Assembly (NCBI GenBank): GCA_900468065.1
Contig: UBTA01000078.1
Coordinates: forward strand, 1 to 64,000
DNA from: Hyphomicrobiales bacterium
Lineage (GTDB): Bacteria; Pseudomonadota; Alphaproteobacteria; Rhizobiales; Rhizobiaceae
Direction: 5' to 3'
DNA: 64,000 nt
The stretch's first letter is position 1. The number at the start of each line of letters is the position of its first letter. The notes under the pieces are model-generated. The model worked only from the letters and a program-made list of their open reading frames with translations. It was not told the DNA's origin and did not search any database. Position numbers and translations under genes: made by a program. This document shows positions 54,094 through 62,546 of the stretch, one piece after another.

Positions 54094-55752
54094 ATGATCA
54101 GCGCCGCCCGAAGCTGGCCCAGAGGCCGCGTCGGAGCCCGCTGGTTGCTTGGCGCGGGCATGATCGCCTGTCTGGTGATGCTGCCGATCATTGCCCTCTT
54201 GCTGCAGGCGATCCAGGGCTCGGCCGGACTCTGGTCGCATCTCGTCTCGACCATATTGCCGACTGCCTTGGTGGACACTGCCATTCTGCTCGGTGGCGTC
54301 GGCCTGATTACCGCTATTCTTGGCACGTCCACGGCCTGGCTGGTCACCGCTTATGCCTTTCCCGGCCGCCGCGTGCTTGAATGGGCACTGTTGCTGCCGC
54401 TTGCGGTCCCGACCTACATCATTGCCTACGCCTATCTCGACATCCTGCATCCGATCGGCTCGGTGCAGGGGGCGATCCGCTGGCTGCTTGGCTATTCCAG
54501 TTCAAGGGAATTCCGCCTGCCGGATGTGCGCTCGATGACGGGCTGCATCCTGCTTCTGGGTTTCGTGCTCTATCCCTATGTCTATATTCCAACGCGGGCG
54601 ATGTTCCTGACGCAGTCGGCCAATCTGATCGATGCGTCGCGCACGCTCGGCATTTCGCGCCGCGCCGTCTTCTGGCATGTCGCGTTGCCGCTGGCCCGGC
54701 CTGCGGTCGCCGTTGGTGTCAGCCTTGCGCTGATGGAGACCCTCAACGATATAGGCGCTTCCGAATTCCTCGGCGTGCGGACGCTGACCGTCTCGATCTA
54801 CACGACCTGGATCACCCGCACCGATCTGCCTGGGGCGTCTCAGATCGCCCTGTCATTGCTGATGGTCGTGGTGGCGCTGGTGGCTTTCGAAAAATGGGCG
54901 CGGGGCAAGCAGCGCTACTCCACTGGCGCACAGCGCAGCCGCGCCTTCGAACCGCGCCGCGTGTCACCCGCAAAAGGTCTGGCGCTGTTCTTCGCCGGGC
55001 TACTGCCAATCCTCATCGGTTTTGGTGCACCCGCGATCTACCTTGTGAACGAAGCATGGAAGCGCATCGAGTTTGCAGGGCTTTCGCCCCGGTTCCTCAG
55101 CGAAACCTTCAACACCATCGTCCTTGCCTCAGCCGCCACGATCATCACGGTTCTGTTTGGCCTGCTTATCGCCTATGCCAGCCGTCTGCGTCCCGGGGCA
55201 ATGACTGTGTGGCTGCAGCGGCTTTCGACGCTCGGCTATGCAGCACCGGGCACGGTCGTTGCAATCGGCGTTCTGATTGTGCTCGCCACAGTCGATGGTT
55301 TCATCGACCGCACGGCAATCGCCTGGCTCGGCGTATCGACAGGCCTGCTGTTCATCGGTTCGGGTGCTGCACTGCTTTACGCCTATACCGTCCGGTTTCT
55401 GGCCATCTCCGCCGGTGGCATCGATGCTGGGCTGGCGCGGATCCCCGTGTCCTTCGATCACGCCTCCCGCGTCCTTGGACAATCGGCGGCTGGTACGTTC
55501 CGTCATGTCCATCTGCCGCTGTCGAAGGCCGCGATCACGGCGGCCGGCCTGTTGGTCTTCGTCGATTGCGTCAAGGAACTGCCCGCCACGCTGCTGTTGC
55601 GGCCGCTCAACGTCGAGACATTCGCAACGCATCTCTACGGAGAGGCCGCGAGGGGCACCTATGAGGAGGCGTCCATCGCGGCTCTGGCCATCGTCGTCAT
55701 CGGGATATTGCCGGTGATCCTGCTTTCGCGGATGGGGCAGGCCCGCCAGTAG
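54094..55752 (+). CDS. fbpB: Fe(III) ABC transporter permease, fused double type
   Basis: A 552-residue permease with two six-helix halves, as in FbpB/SfuB/ThiP-like systems. The first half has the EAA-type loop ASRTLGISRRAVFWHVALPL and LNDIGASEFLGVRTLTVSIY; the second has HASRVLGQSAAGTFRHVHLP and VDCVKELPATLLLRPLNVET. The ELPATLLLRP motif is typical of iron permeases. It follows the fbpA hairpin by about 30 bases. Confidence 0.92.
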   Translation: MISAARSWPRGRVGARWLLGAGMIACLVMLPIIALLLQAIQGSAGLWSHLVSTILPTALVDTAILLGGVGLITAILGTSTAWLVTAYAFPGRRVLEWALLLPLAVPTYIIAYAYLDILHPIGSVQGAIRWLLGYSSSREFRLPDVRSMTGCILLLGFVLYPYVYIPTRAMFLTQSANLIDASRTLGISRRAVFWHVALPLARPAVAVGVSLALMETLNDIGASEFLGVRTLTVSIYTTWITRTDLPGASQIALSLLMVVVALVAFEKWARGKQRYSTGAQRSRAFEPRRVSPAKGLALFFAGLLPILIGFGAPAIYLVNEAWKRIEFAGLSPRFLSETFNTIVLASAATIITVLFGLLIAYASRLRPGAMTVWLQRLSTLGYAAPGTVVAIGVLIVLATVDGFIDRTAIAWLGVSTGLLFIGSGAALLYAYTVRFLAISAGGIDAGLARIPVSFDHASRVLGQSAAGTFRHVHLPLSKAAITAAGLLVFVDCVKELPATLLLRPLNVETFATHLYGEAARGTYEEASIAALAIVVIGILPVILLSRMGQARQ

Positions 55753-55764
55753 AGGCCCACAGGC

Positions 55765-56571
55765 TTACATGGCGTGGCCGATGTTTGTTCCGGTCAGGAT
55801 CATCACCAGCATCCAGATCGCCATGGCCACCATCATGACGTTTTCCGTCAGCGAGACGAAGCCGAGTGGAACATTGCTGTCGCCGCCGACGCAGGCACAT
55901 TTGAGTTCGCGCTTGTCGACATAGACGGCCTTGAACACCGAGACGGCCCCGATCGTTCCGATGAACAGCGCAACGGGGATCGAGATCGAGTTGAGCGCGC
56001 CGGCAATCATCAGGATACCGGCCCCGGCTTCCGCGAAGGGATAGATATAGCTGTAGCGAACCCAGCGCTTGGCGAGCAGGTCATAGTTGAGGAACATCGT
56101 CGAAAAACTCTCGATGTTCTGCAATTTCAGGATCGCCAGCACGGCCATGCTAAAGGCGATGAACCATTCGGCTGCGCGGACCGTGAAGACCGTTCCATAG
56201 ACGGCATAGCTGGTTGCCAGCGCCATCAGCGCGGTGACGGCGAAGACGGCGATTACCGGCCGGTATGTCACGGCTTTGGGATCGCGCACGGTCTTGCCCA
56301 GATGCCCGCGCAACTCGTCATAGCCGCCAATCCGAACGCCGTCGATAAAGGTTTGTGGCGTTGTTTGGACACCGTGTTCGGTCTTGAATGCGTCAGTTTG
56401 TTCGCGGGTGGTCAGCCAGCGATCGTCCACCGCATAGCCCTGCCGCTCCAGAAGATCCTTGGCTTTCAGGCCGTAGGGGCAGGTATGTTTGTCCATCACC
56501 ATCCGGTAGAGGATGGCGGTTTTTGATGTCTTGTCGAGCATGTCGCAATCTTTCATTTCGCTTGGTTTCAT
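55765..56571 (-). CDS. glutaredoxin domain fused to MauE/DoxX-like membrane domain
   Basis: A 268-residue fusion. Residues about 15-95 are a glutaredoxin fold with the active site HTCPYG, a single-Cys CPYG instead of CPYC, then TTPQTFIDGVRIGGYDELRG. After a linker, about four membrane helices form a MauE/DoxX-type redox membrane domain, with the Cys pair in ELKCACVGGDSNVPLGFVSL. A role in thiol or disulfide transfer at the membrane, linked to metal or oxidant stress, is inferred. The start is uncertain: ATGs at 56571, 56556 and 56541 are in frame, and the predicted +1 at about 56576 favours the later ones. Divergent from merR-like gene. Confidence 0.82.
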   Translation of the reverse strand: MKPSEMKDCDMLDKTSKTAILYRMVMDKHTCPYGLKAKDLLERQGYAVDDRWLTTREQTDAFKTEHGVQTTPQTFIDGVRIGGYDELRGHLGKTVRDPKAVTYRPVIAVFAVTALMALATSYAVYGTVFTVRAAEWFIAFSMAVLAILKLQNIESFSTMFLNYDLLAKRWVRYSYIYPFAEAGAGILMIAGALNSISIPVALFIGTIGAVSVFKAVYVDKRELKCACVGGDSNVPLGFVSLTENVMMVAMAIWMLVMILTGTNIGHAM

Positions 56572-56582
56572 CGATTGCAGAA

Positions 56583-56614
56583 ACTATAACATCCGTACCA
56601 TGGTACGGAGTCAA
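56583..56614 (-). promoter_or_regulatory. MerR-type promoter with palindromic operator and long spacer
   Basis: On the minus strand: TTGACT (-35, 56614-56609), then the palindrome CCGTACCATGGTACGG (56593-56608), then TATAGT (-10, 56588-56583), a 20-base spacer. The layout TTGACTCCGTAC..GTACGGA is almost that of the classic mer operator, where MerR untwists an over-long spacer to activate. It drives the glutaredoxin-MauE gene and overlaps the MerR gene's own 5' region. Confidence 0.8.
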
Positions 56615-56617
56615 GCG

Positions 56618-57025
56618 ATGAAAGAGACAACGATTGCAGGGTTGGCGCGCGAGGGGGGTGTCGGCGTCGAAACAGTGCGATATTATCAGCGGCGCGGTTT
56701 GCTCGGAACGCCGCAACGTACAGGTGGCGTGGGGCTGGCCGGCGGCATCCGGCGTTACGGTGAAGACGATATTCGCCGGCTGCGGTTCATCCGCACGGCC
56801 CAAACGGCAGGCTTTACGCTCGACGAGATCAGGGAGCTGCTGGCACTTGATGCCAGCGAGGACCGGCATCGCGCCAACGTCCTTGCGCGTGAGCGCATTG
56901 TTGCACTCGATGCGAAAATTGCCGAACTGAGTGCTGCCCGTGCGTCGCTGCTGCGGCTCGCCGATGCTTGCGGCTCCACCTCGAAAGGCCCGTGCCCGAT
57001 CATCGCGGCATTCGAGCAAGAGTGA
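56618..57025 (+). CDS. MerR-family transcriptional regulator, mercury-type relative
   Basis: A 135-residue MerR regulator: HTH at residues 4-25 (TIAGLAREGGVGVETVRYYQ), RRGLL wing, GGIRRYGEDDIRRLRFI, a dimerisation helix about 80-115 and a C-terminal metal loop with C118 and C126 (DACGSTSKGPCPII). Mercury MerR uses three Cys (82, 117, 126); here the first position reads ASEDRHR without Cys, and the loop is one residue shorter. Metal specificity is therefore uncertain: a changed Hg site, or another soft metal or oxidant. The ATG at 56618 has GGAG upstream and sits just beyond the shared operator. Confidence 0.88.
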   Translation: MKETTIAGLAREGGVGVETVRYYQRRGLLGTPQRTGGVGLAGGIRRYGEDDIRRLRFIRTAQTAGFTLDEIRELLALDASEDRHRANVLARERIVALDAKIAELSAARASLLRLADACGSTSKGPCPIIAAFEQE

Positions 57026-57042
57026 CAGAATGGCTACGTCCG

Positions 57043-58009
57043 TCAACCGCCTCGCGAGCGCCTGTCGGCGTCGAGAATGCAGGTGGCGATTGCGATATCC
57101 TGAACCGCTACGCCTGTGAGATCGGCGATGGTGATATCACCGGGATGGACCCGGCCTGCGACCTTGAAAGCAAGCACAGCTCTGAGTTCGGCACAGTTTT
57201 CCGCTGAAATATGTGCAGCCCGGAATGCGGTGGAAAATTCGCCGTGATCCAGAGACTGTTCCAGACTGTCGCAGATGCGGCGGCCGGCACGCGCGACCAG
57301 TGCTGCGTCCAGCTCCTGCTTGCCTGGCGCATCGGCGCCGATAGCGGTCATGTGCGTGCCGGGTTGGATCCAGGCGTCGCGGATCAAGGGTTCGCGTGAT
57401 GGGGTGGTCGTGATGATGATTTCGGCGTCACGGCAGAGACTTTCAAGATCGCAAGACACGCTCGCGTCAATACCTTCGCCGCTAAGCGCGTTTGCCGTCT
57501 CCCGCGCCTTGTCTTGTGAACGCCCCCCAGATGGTGAAGGCAAACCGTGTTTCCGGCATCGCCTGCCGCAGACAGCGGACCTGCCAGCGTGCCTGAATAC
57601 CAGTTCCGACGATCGCGACCCGCCGCGCATCGGGACGGCAAAGCGCCCGGGTTGCGATGGCGCCGCCAAGGCCGGTGCGCAGGTCTGTGAGAAATCCCCC
57701 ATCGAGCAGGACGGCTTCGAGAACGCCGGTTTGCGCGGAAAAGGCCAGTATCACGCCGTTTGACGTCGGCAAGCCGATCGATGGATTGCCGTAGAAACCG
57801 GTCGCGACCTTGACGACGAAGACCGGATCGCCGGCGATATGACCGTATTTGATATGGCAATCGCCATCCTTGTCCGGAAAGGCGAGATAGCCGACCGGCG
57901 GCAATGTCGCCCGGCCGTCGGATGCGGTGATATAGGCCGCCTCGACGGCCGCGAGCGCACTGTCGAGATCGACCAAAGCCTCTATTCTTGACCGCGACAG
58001 GATGATCAT
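57043..58009 (-). pseudogene. ornithine cyclodeaminase/mu-crystallin family, one frameshift
   Basis: From ATG 58009 the frame runs VEAAYITASDGRATLPPVGY, then HIKYGHIAGDPVFVVKVATG, FYGNPSIGLPTSNGVILAF, LTDLRTGLGGAIATRAL and VAIVGTGIQARWQVRCLRQA to FTIWG, then leaves the family. The next frame continues exactly with RSQDKARETANALSGEG, then IIITTTPSREPLIRDAWIQP, GTHMTAIGADAPGKQELD and VAGRVHPGDITIADLTGVAV. The switch is at a run of six G at about 57524-57529 (plus strand C/G run); one extra G explains it. All active-site regions are otherwise present. Confidence 0.82.
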
Positions 58010-58623
58010 TCGTCCACCGCACGGTCCTGATTGAGGTACTTGTAAACGGTCGCGCGCCCCATGCCGAGGATGCGCGAGATATAGGCTGCGGAATTCTTGC
58101 CGCCGAACGCGCCGTCGGCGGAGAGGTCCTTGACCACCTGCTGCTTCTGCTCGCGGGTCAGCCCGGCGATGATCAACCCGCGCGAACCCGTCCAGTTCTG
58201 GATGTATTCATTGATGCGCTCGTGCCAGTCCTCTTTGAACAGGCTCGCCGGTTTGGCATGATCGACGGGGATCGAGGCAAAGGCGCTCAATGTCTGCATC
58301 ACCGCATGGAAATGCGAGACGTCGGCATTGATGCACATAACGGCAATCGGGCGCGCAGTGCTGTCGCGCAGAATGATACTGATCGATTTGATGCGCCGGC
58401 CATCCCAATTGACCTTTTCATACGGTCCGAGAAGCTGCTCGGTCGGGCGAAAATCGATCTCGTGGAGCAGTGACGGCTCGCCGATTTCCCGCTTTGAAAA
58501 ATTCCCGGCGATATGCGCGGCCGTCTTCGTTTCGAGATCGTGCAGCACGACCTCGACGAACGGCTGGAACAACTGGGCGACGCCATCGCAAACGGCCGCA
58601 TAGGAGGTGAGTTCAGGCTTCAT
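58006..58623 (-). CDS. YheO-like PAS/HTH transcriptional regulator
   Basis: A 205-residue regulator of the YheO/DauR type: an N-terminal PAS-like domain (VAQLFQPFVEVVLHDLETKT, HIAGNFSKREIGEPSLL, RRIKSISIILRDSTARPIAV) and a C-terminal HTH_22 (AAYISRILGMGRATVYKYLN). DauR regulates D-amino-acid catabolism in Pseudomonas, and YheO-like genes often accompany ornithine cyclodeaminase or amino-acid racemase genes. Its stop overlaps the ornithine-cyclodeaminase start by 4 bases (ATGA). Its partner enzymes on either side are broken. Confidence 0.85.
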   Translation of the reverse strand: MKPELTSYAAVCDGVAQLFQPFVEVVLHDLETKTAAHIAGNFSKREIGEPSLLHEIDFRPTEQLLGPYEKVNWDGRRIKSISIILRDSTARPIAVMCINADVSHFHAVMQTLSAFASIPVDHAKPASLFKEDWHERINEYIQNWTGSRGLIIAGLTREQKQQVVKDLSADGAFGGKNSAAYISRILGMGRATVYKYLNQDRAVDE

Positions 58624-58632
58624 TGGGCGTGT

Positions 58633-59400
58633 TCAACCCCTCATGAAGTCTGCAAGGCGTTCCAACCCGGCTTGCAGATGATGTTTCTGCGCGCCGATGC
58701 CGATGCGGATATAGCCATCCAGGCCATAGACATCGCCCGGCACCAGCATGACGCTCTTTTGCTCGCGCACCCGATCGACCAGAACGGAGGAGTTGATATC
58801 TCTGACATAGCGAACAAACGCCATGCCGCCGGCGCGCGGCGGCAGGTAGGAAAACAGAGTATTATGCGCCTCAATCCAGGAGGTCAGAAGCGCCCGGTTT
58901 TCCCGCAGCAGATCGCGGCTGCGCGACAGGATTTCGGCGCGCTTGGCCGGCTGCAAGACGATATTGGCGATGTGTTCGCTGAGCGCGCCGGTGGTGATTG
59001 AGGTATAATCCTTGCGCTGCCAGATGCCGTAGATTTCCTTCGCGGGACCGACCAGCCAGCCGAGCCGCAGTCCAGGAAGCGCCATTGCCTTGGAAAGTCC
59101 GGCCGTCACCACCGCTTTTTCGTAGAGATCGGCAAAGCTGACGGATTCTTCGACATCCAACTCGGAACCCTTGTAGATTTCGTCGGCATGCAGGTAGACG
59201 TCGTGTTCGCGGGCGATAGTGACAAGCGCATCCATCGTTTCGCGCGGCAAGAGGCTGCCGGTCGGATTGTTCGGATTGCACAGGCTGATCATCTTGGTCT
59301 TCGGCGTCACGGCAGCGCGAACCTCGTCGAGATCGGGCAGCCATCCCAGCTCCTCGCGCAGCACGATCTCCTTGACGGTATGCAGTGTGTTGGGCGATTG
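58633..59400 (-). pseudogene. class I/II PLP aminotransferase, N-terminally truncated
   Basis: The frame covers the C-terminal about 250 residues of a fold-type I aminotransferase: ELGWLPDLDEVRAAVTPKTK, ISLCNPNNPTGSLLPRETMD (cofactor Asn), VYLHADEIYKGSEL (Asp and Tyr), VTAGLSKAMALPGLRLGWLV (PLP lysine and Arg) and YIRIGIGAQKHHLQAGLERL. The first about 95-100 residues are missing, and the upstream sequence changes to a Ser/Arg-rich stretch near 59375-59466, which already belongs to the ABC-F leader region. It is most likely non-functional. The stop is 10 bases before the YheO-like start. Confidence 0.75.
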
Positions 59401-59456
59401 CGAACCCCGAAACCGGATGTTATGAGTGCGCTCTATCGAGGAAGGAGGGCTGCGCA

Positions 59457-59528
59457 ATGAACACATTTTTCTGGCACCATCGCCAGCGTGGCCCCGTCAA
59501 CGCCCTGCAAATGCGTTTGCAGGGCTGA
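59457..59528 (+). CDS. 23-residue leader peptide of the ABC-F gene
   Basis: ATG 59457 to TGA 59528, 23 codons, with a strong ribosome site GGAGGG (59444-59449) 7 bases ahead. The peptide begins MNTFFWHHRQRGPVNAL and ends in LQG. Its last codons form one arm and loop of a perfect 10-pair hairpin (59502-59525), so ribosome position would control folding. A strong ribosome site on a tiny frame, 169 bases before an antibiotic-resistance-type ATPase gene, fits translation attenuation. It is too short for domain evidence. Confidence 0.6.
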   Translation: MNTFFWHHRQRGPVNALQMRLQG

Positions 59529-59688
59529 CCAAAGTCCGTTTCTCCTAAAAACCGTCTTCTGGTCTGCCCTTCGTGGCACTGCAGCTCTGACCCTTTTGGT
59601 TCGAGCTGCTGTATTTTCTATCCGCCGCGCGCATTGCATCGATGATGGCTTGAGAGCCCTCGATGGATGTTTGTGCGGCAAGACCAGA
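59502..59688 (+). promoter_or_regulatory. attenuator-like leader hairpins of the ABC-F gene
   Basis: Hairpin 1: GCCCTGCAAA (59502-59511) with TTTGCAGGGC (59516-59525), loop TGCG, overlapping the leader stop. Possible long-range pair: TCTGGTCT (59558-59565) with AGACCAGA (59681-59688), which would cover the purine-rich AGAGA just before the ABC-F ATG at 59697. Whether these exclude each other was not computed. Confidence 0.45.
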
Positions 59689-59696
59689 GACCGATC

Positions 59697-61223
59697 ATGA
59701 CCCTTATCAACATCCGCAATCTCGGTATCGTGCTGGGCAGCCCGCTTTTCTCCAAGCTCAATCTCATTATCAATGCCGGCGACCGTATCGGCCTCGTTGC
59801 TGCCAACGGCCGTGGAAAATCGACCCTGTTTCGCTGCCTTGCCGGCGCTCTTGAGGCGAACGAGGGCGAGATCACCAAGGCACGCGGCCTGACCATCGGC
59901 TATGTCGAACAGAACGTTCCCGCGCGCCTGTTCGATATGCCCTTTTATGGCGCCGTGCTGGACGCACTGTCCGCCGACCAGCAGGAAAGCGAGAGCTGGC
60001 GTGTCGATGTGGTGCTCGAGGGGCTTGATGTGCCAGAAGCCTTGCGGCAGCGGTCGTTGAAGCAGTTGAGCGGCGGCTGGCAGCGGATTGCCATGCTGGC
60101 CGGTGTCTGGGTGACCGAACCGGATGTGCTGATGCTCGACGAGCCGACCAACCATCTCGATCTCGGCAAGATCGCCATGCTCGAGGCATGGTTGAATGCG
60201 TTGCCGCGCGACGTTCCCGTCATTATCGCCAGCCATGACCGTGCTTTTCTTGACGCCGTGACCAATCGCACGTTCTTTTTGCGCGCCGAACAATCGCAGA
60301 TCTTTCCGTTGCCCTATACGCGGGCGCGGATGGCGCTGGATGAGGCCGACGCTGCCGACGAGCGCCGCTATCAGCGCGACATCAAGGTCGCAGATCAATT
60401 GCGCAAACAGGCCGCCAAGCTCAACAATATCGGCATCAATTCCGGTAGCGATCTCTTGGTCGTCAAGACCAAGCAGTTGAAACAACGGGCGGACAAGCTC
60501 GAAGATGCCGCAAAGCCGGCCCATCTGGAGCGCTCCGCCGGGGCGATCAGGCTCGCCAATCGCGGCACCCATGCCAAGGTGTTGATCACGCTCGAGGATG
60601 CGACTGTGCAGACGCCGGATGGGATCCTGCTGTTCAAGACGGGCAAGCAGTTCGTCTGCCAGGGAGACCGGATCGTGCTGCTCGGTGCCAATGGTGCTGG
60701 AAAGACCCGCCTTGTCTCGATGCTGCGCAAGGCAATCGAACAGCCGGACGTGGCGCAGGACGGCATCAAGGCGACACCCTCGCTGGTGCTCGGCTATGGC
60801 GACCAGGCGCTGGCCGACCTGCGTGATATCGAAACGCCGATGGGGACGATCATTCGCCGGTTCGATATCGGCGACCAGCGGGCGCGGGCCTTGCTGGCCG
60901 GGGCTGGAATGTCCATCGAGCTTCAGGCCAGGCCCGTCGGCCAGCTGTCCGGTGGTCAAAAGGCCCGGCTCGGCATGCTGATCCTGCGGCTGACCAATCC
61001 CAACTTCTATCTGCTCGACGAGCCGACCAACCATCTGGATATCGATGGGCAGGAGGCGCTGGAGAGTGAACTGATGGCGCATCAGGCGAGTTGCCTGTTC
61101 GTCTCACACGACCGCAGCTTCGTTCGCTCGGTTGGTAACCGGTTCTGGTTGATCGACAAGAAGAAGCTGGTCGAGGTGGACAGCCCGGAAGGCTTCTTTG
61201 CCGACGCCGCCAAACAGAACTAG
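59697..61223 (+). CDS. ABC-F family ATPase (Uup/EttA-like, ribosome-associated)
   Basis: A 508-residue protein with two ABC ATPase domains and no membrane segment. Domain 1: Walker A AANGRGKST, signature LSGGWQRIAMLAGVW, Walker B VLMLDEPTNHLDLGKIAMLE. The charged linker at about 225-300 (YQRDIKVADQLRKQAAKLNN) is the P-site-tRNA-interaction motif region. Domain 2: Walker A GANGAGKTR, signature LSGGQKARLGMLIL, Walker B FYLLDEPTNHLDID. ABC-F proteins act on the ribosome, some as antibiotic protection factors. The ATG at 59697 starts MTLINIRNLG; the leader peptide upstream suggests inducible expression. Confidence 0.92.
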   Translation: MTLINIRNLGIVLGSPLFSKLNLIINAGDRIGLVAANGRGKSTLFRCLAGALEANEGEITKARGLTIGYVEQNVPARLFDMPFYGAVLDALSADQQESESWRVDVVLEGLDVPEALRQRSLKQLSGGWQRIAMLAGVWVTEPDVLMLDEPTNHLDLGKIAMLEAWLNALPRDVPVIIASHDRAFLDAVTNRTFFLRAEQSQIFPLPYTRARMALDEADAADERRYQRDIKVADQLRKQAAKLNNIGINSGSDLLVVKTKQLKQRADKLEDAAKPAHLERSAGAIRLANRGTHAKVLITLEDATVQTPDGILLFKTGKQFVCQGDRIVLLGANGAGKTRLVSMLRKAIEQPDVAQDGIKATPSLVLGYGDQALADLRDIETPMGTIIRRFDIGDQRARALLAGAGMSIELQARPVGQLSGGQKARLGMLILRLTNPNFYLLDEPTNHLDIDGQEALESELMAHQASCLFVSHDRSFVRSVGNRFWLIDKKKLVEVDSPEGFFADAAKQN

Positions 61224-61380
61224 GTGATCTTGGGCGGCTGGGAAACCGGCCGTCTAACCCAATCGAAGGGGCTGCAGCCGTTTGGCCGTTGCGCTTTGCG
61301 CATGATTTTCCTATAGCCGGGACACGGGATGACGCGCGCGCCGGTATCCCGATCCCGTCTTTCGGCGTGCCCGGTTTCCG

Positions 61381-62487
61381 ATGTCCAATTCCCAAAAACC
61401 AAAACCGGACGGCCGTTTTCGGATGTTCGTTCCGGTCCTGGCCGGCGCTACTTTGCGCGAGCGGCTGATTGCCTGTGTCGGCGCGCTGATCGGTATCGGC
61501 TTGACCGGCCTGATCAGCAGTTATCTGCTAGGGCAGGGGCCGCATTTGCCTTTGATCGTAGCGCCGATGGGCGCATCCGCCGTGTTGTTGTTTGCGGTTC
61601 CGGCCAGCCCGTTGGCGCAGCCATGGTCGATCATCGGCGGCAATACGATTTCGGCGCTGGTGGGCATCATCACCGCCTCTCTGATCCACGATCCGATCAT
61701 TGCCTCCGGCGTTGGCGTATCGCTCGCCATCGCTGCGATGTCACTGACGCGCTGCCTGCATCCGCCTGGCGGAGCCGCGGCACTGACTGCCGTGCTCGGC
61801 GGCCCGGTGGTTTCCGGTTGGGGACTGTTGTTTCCGTTTGTGCCGGTTGGCCTCAACTCCTGCATTCTGGTTGCGCTCGGCTTGCTGTTTCACAAGCTCG
61901 CCCGGCGCAATTACCCCCATGTTGCCGCAATAGCGATGGTCAACACGCACCAGACGGCAGACTTACCCGCATCGCTGCGCGTCGGCTTCCGCGAAGAGGA
62001 TCTGGACGCAGCGCTGGCCGCATTCGACGAAACCTTTGACATTGATCGGGGGGATCTCAGCCGTTTGCTGCAGCAAGTCGAGCTTCAGGCAACGATACGC
62101 GCGCATGGCGATATCCGCTGTGCCGACATCATGTCCCGTGACGTTATCTCGATTGACGCCGATGCCGGCCCGGCCGATGCGCGCACGCTGCTTTTGAAGC
62201 ATAATATCCGGACGCTGCCGGTGATGGATGAGAATGGCCGCCTAGTCGGGACGATCGGTTTGCGGGAACTTTCCAAGGACGCCGATCGTGTCGGCGACAT
62301 CCTATCGAAGGCCGCCACCGCCGCAGACACCGATCCGGCATTTTCGCTGTTGCCGGTTCTGACCGACGGGCATGCCCATGCCGTCATCGTGGTGGATCGC
62401 GAACATCGGATACTGGGCTTGATATCCCAGACCGACCTTTTGAGCGCATCGGCACGCGCTTTGCCAACTGGTCGCGGCGCACTGTAA
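61381..62487 (+). CDS. HPP-family membrane protein with two CBS domains
   Basis: A 368-residue protein. Residues about 20-180 form four membrane helices of the HPP family with the signature LTRCLHPPGGAAALTAVLGG. Residues about 240-360 are a CBS pair (IMSRDVISIDADAGPADART, NIRTLPVMDENGRLVG, then VVDREHRILGLISQTDLLSA) that may bind adenine nucleotides. HPP proteins are implicated in nitrite transport in other organisms; here the role is unknown. ATG at 61381, 157 bases after the ABC-F gene. Confidence 0.88.
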   Translation: MSNSQKPKPDGRFRMFVPVLAGATLRERLIACVGALIGIGLTGLISSYLLGQGPHLPLIVAPMGASAVLLFAVPASPLAQPWSIIGGNTISALVGIITASLIHDPIIASGVGVSLAIAAMSLTRCLHPPGGAAALTAVLGGPVVSGWGLLFPFVPVGLNSCILVALGLLFHKLARRNYPHVAAIAMVNTHQTADLPASLRVGFREEDLDAALAAFDETFDIDRGDLSRLLQQVELQATIRAHGDIRCADIMSRDVISIDADAGPADARTLLLKHNIRTLPVMDENGRLVGTIGLRELSKDADRVGDILSKAATAADTDPAFSLLPVLTDGHAHAVIVVDREHRILGLISQTDLLSASARALPTGRGAL

Positions 62488-62509
62488 GGCCGTGATCGGG
62501 GATCGATGA

Positions 62510-62532
62510 GGCAGCGCTCATTGACGGCTGCC
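62510..62532. terminator. weak hairpin between convergent genes
   Basis: GGCAGC (62510-62515) with GCTGCC (62527-62532), 11-base loop, in the 59-base gap between the convergent HPP and phosphatase genes. Short stem without a clear T-run. Confidence 0.3.
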
Positions 62533-62546
62533 CCATTATGGTTTTC

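Noticed and set aside
53049-54347. A 432-codon minus-strand frame
   Set aside because: Antisense to the iron-binding protein gene and the start of the permease; composition is not protein-like.
59433-61082. A 549-codon minus-strand frame
   Set aside because: Antisense shadow of the ABC-F gene, which has complete Walker and signature motifs.
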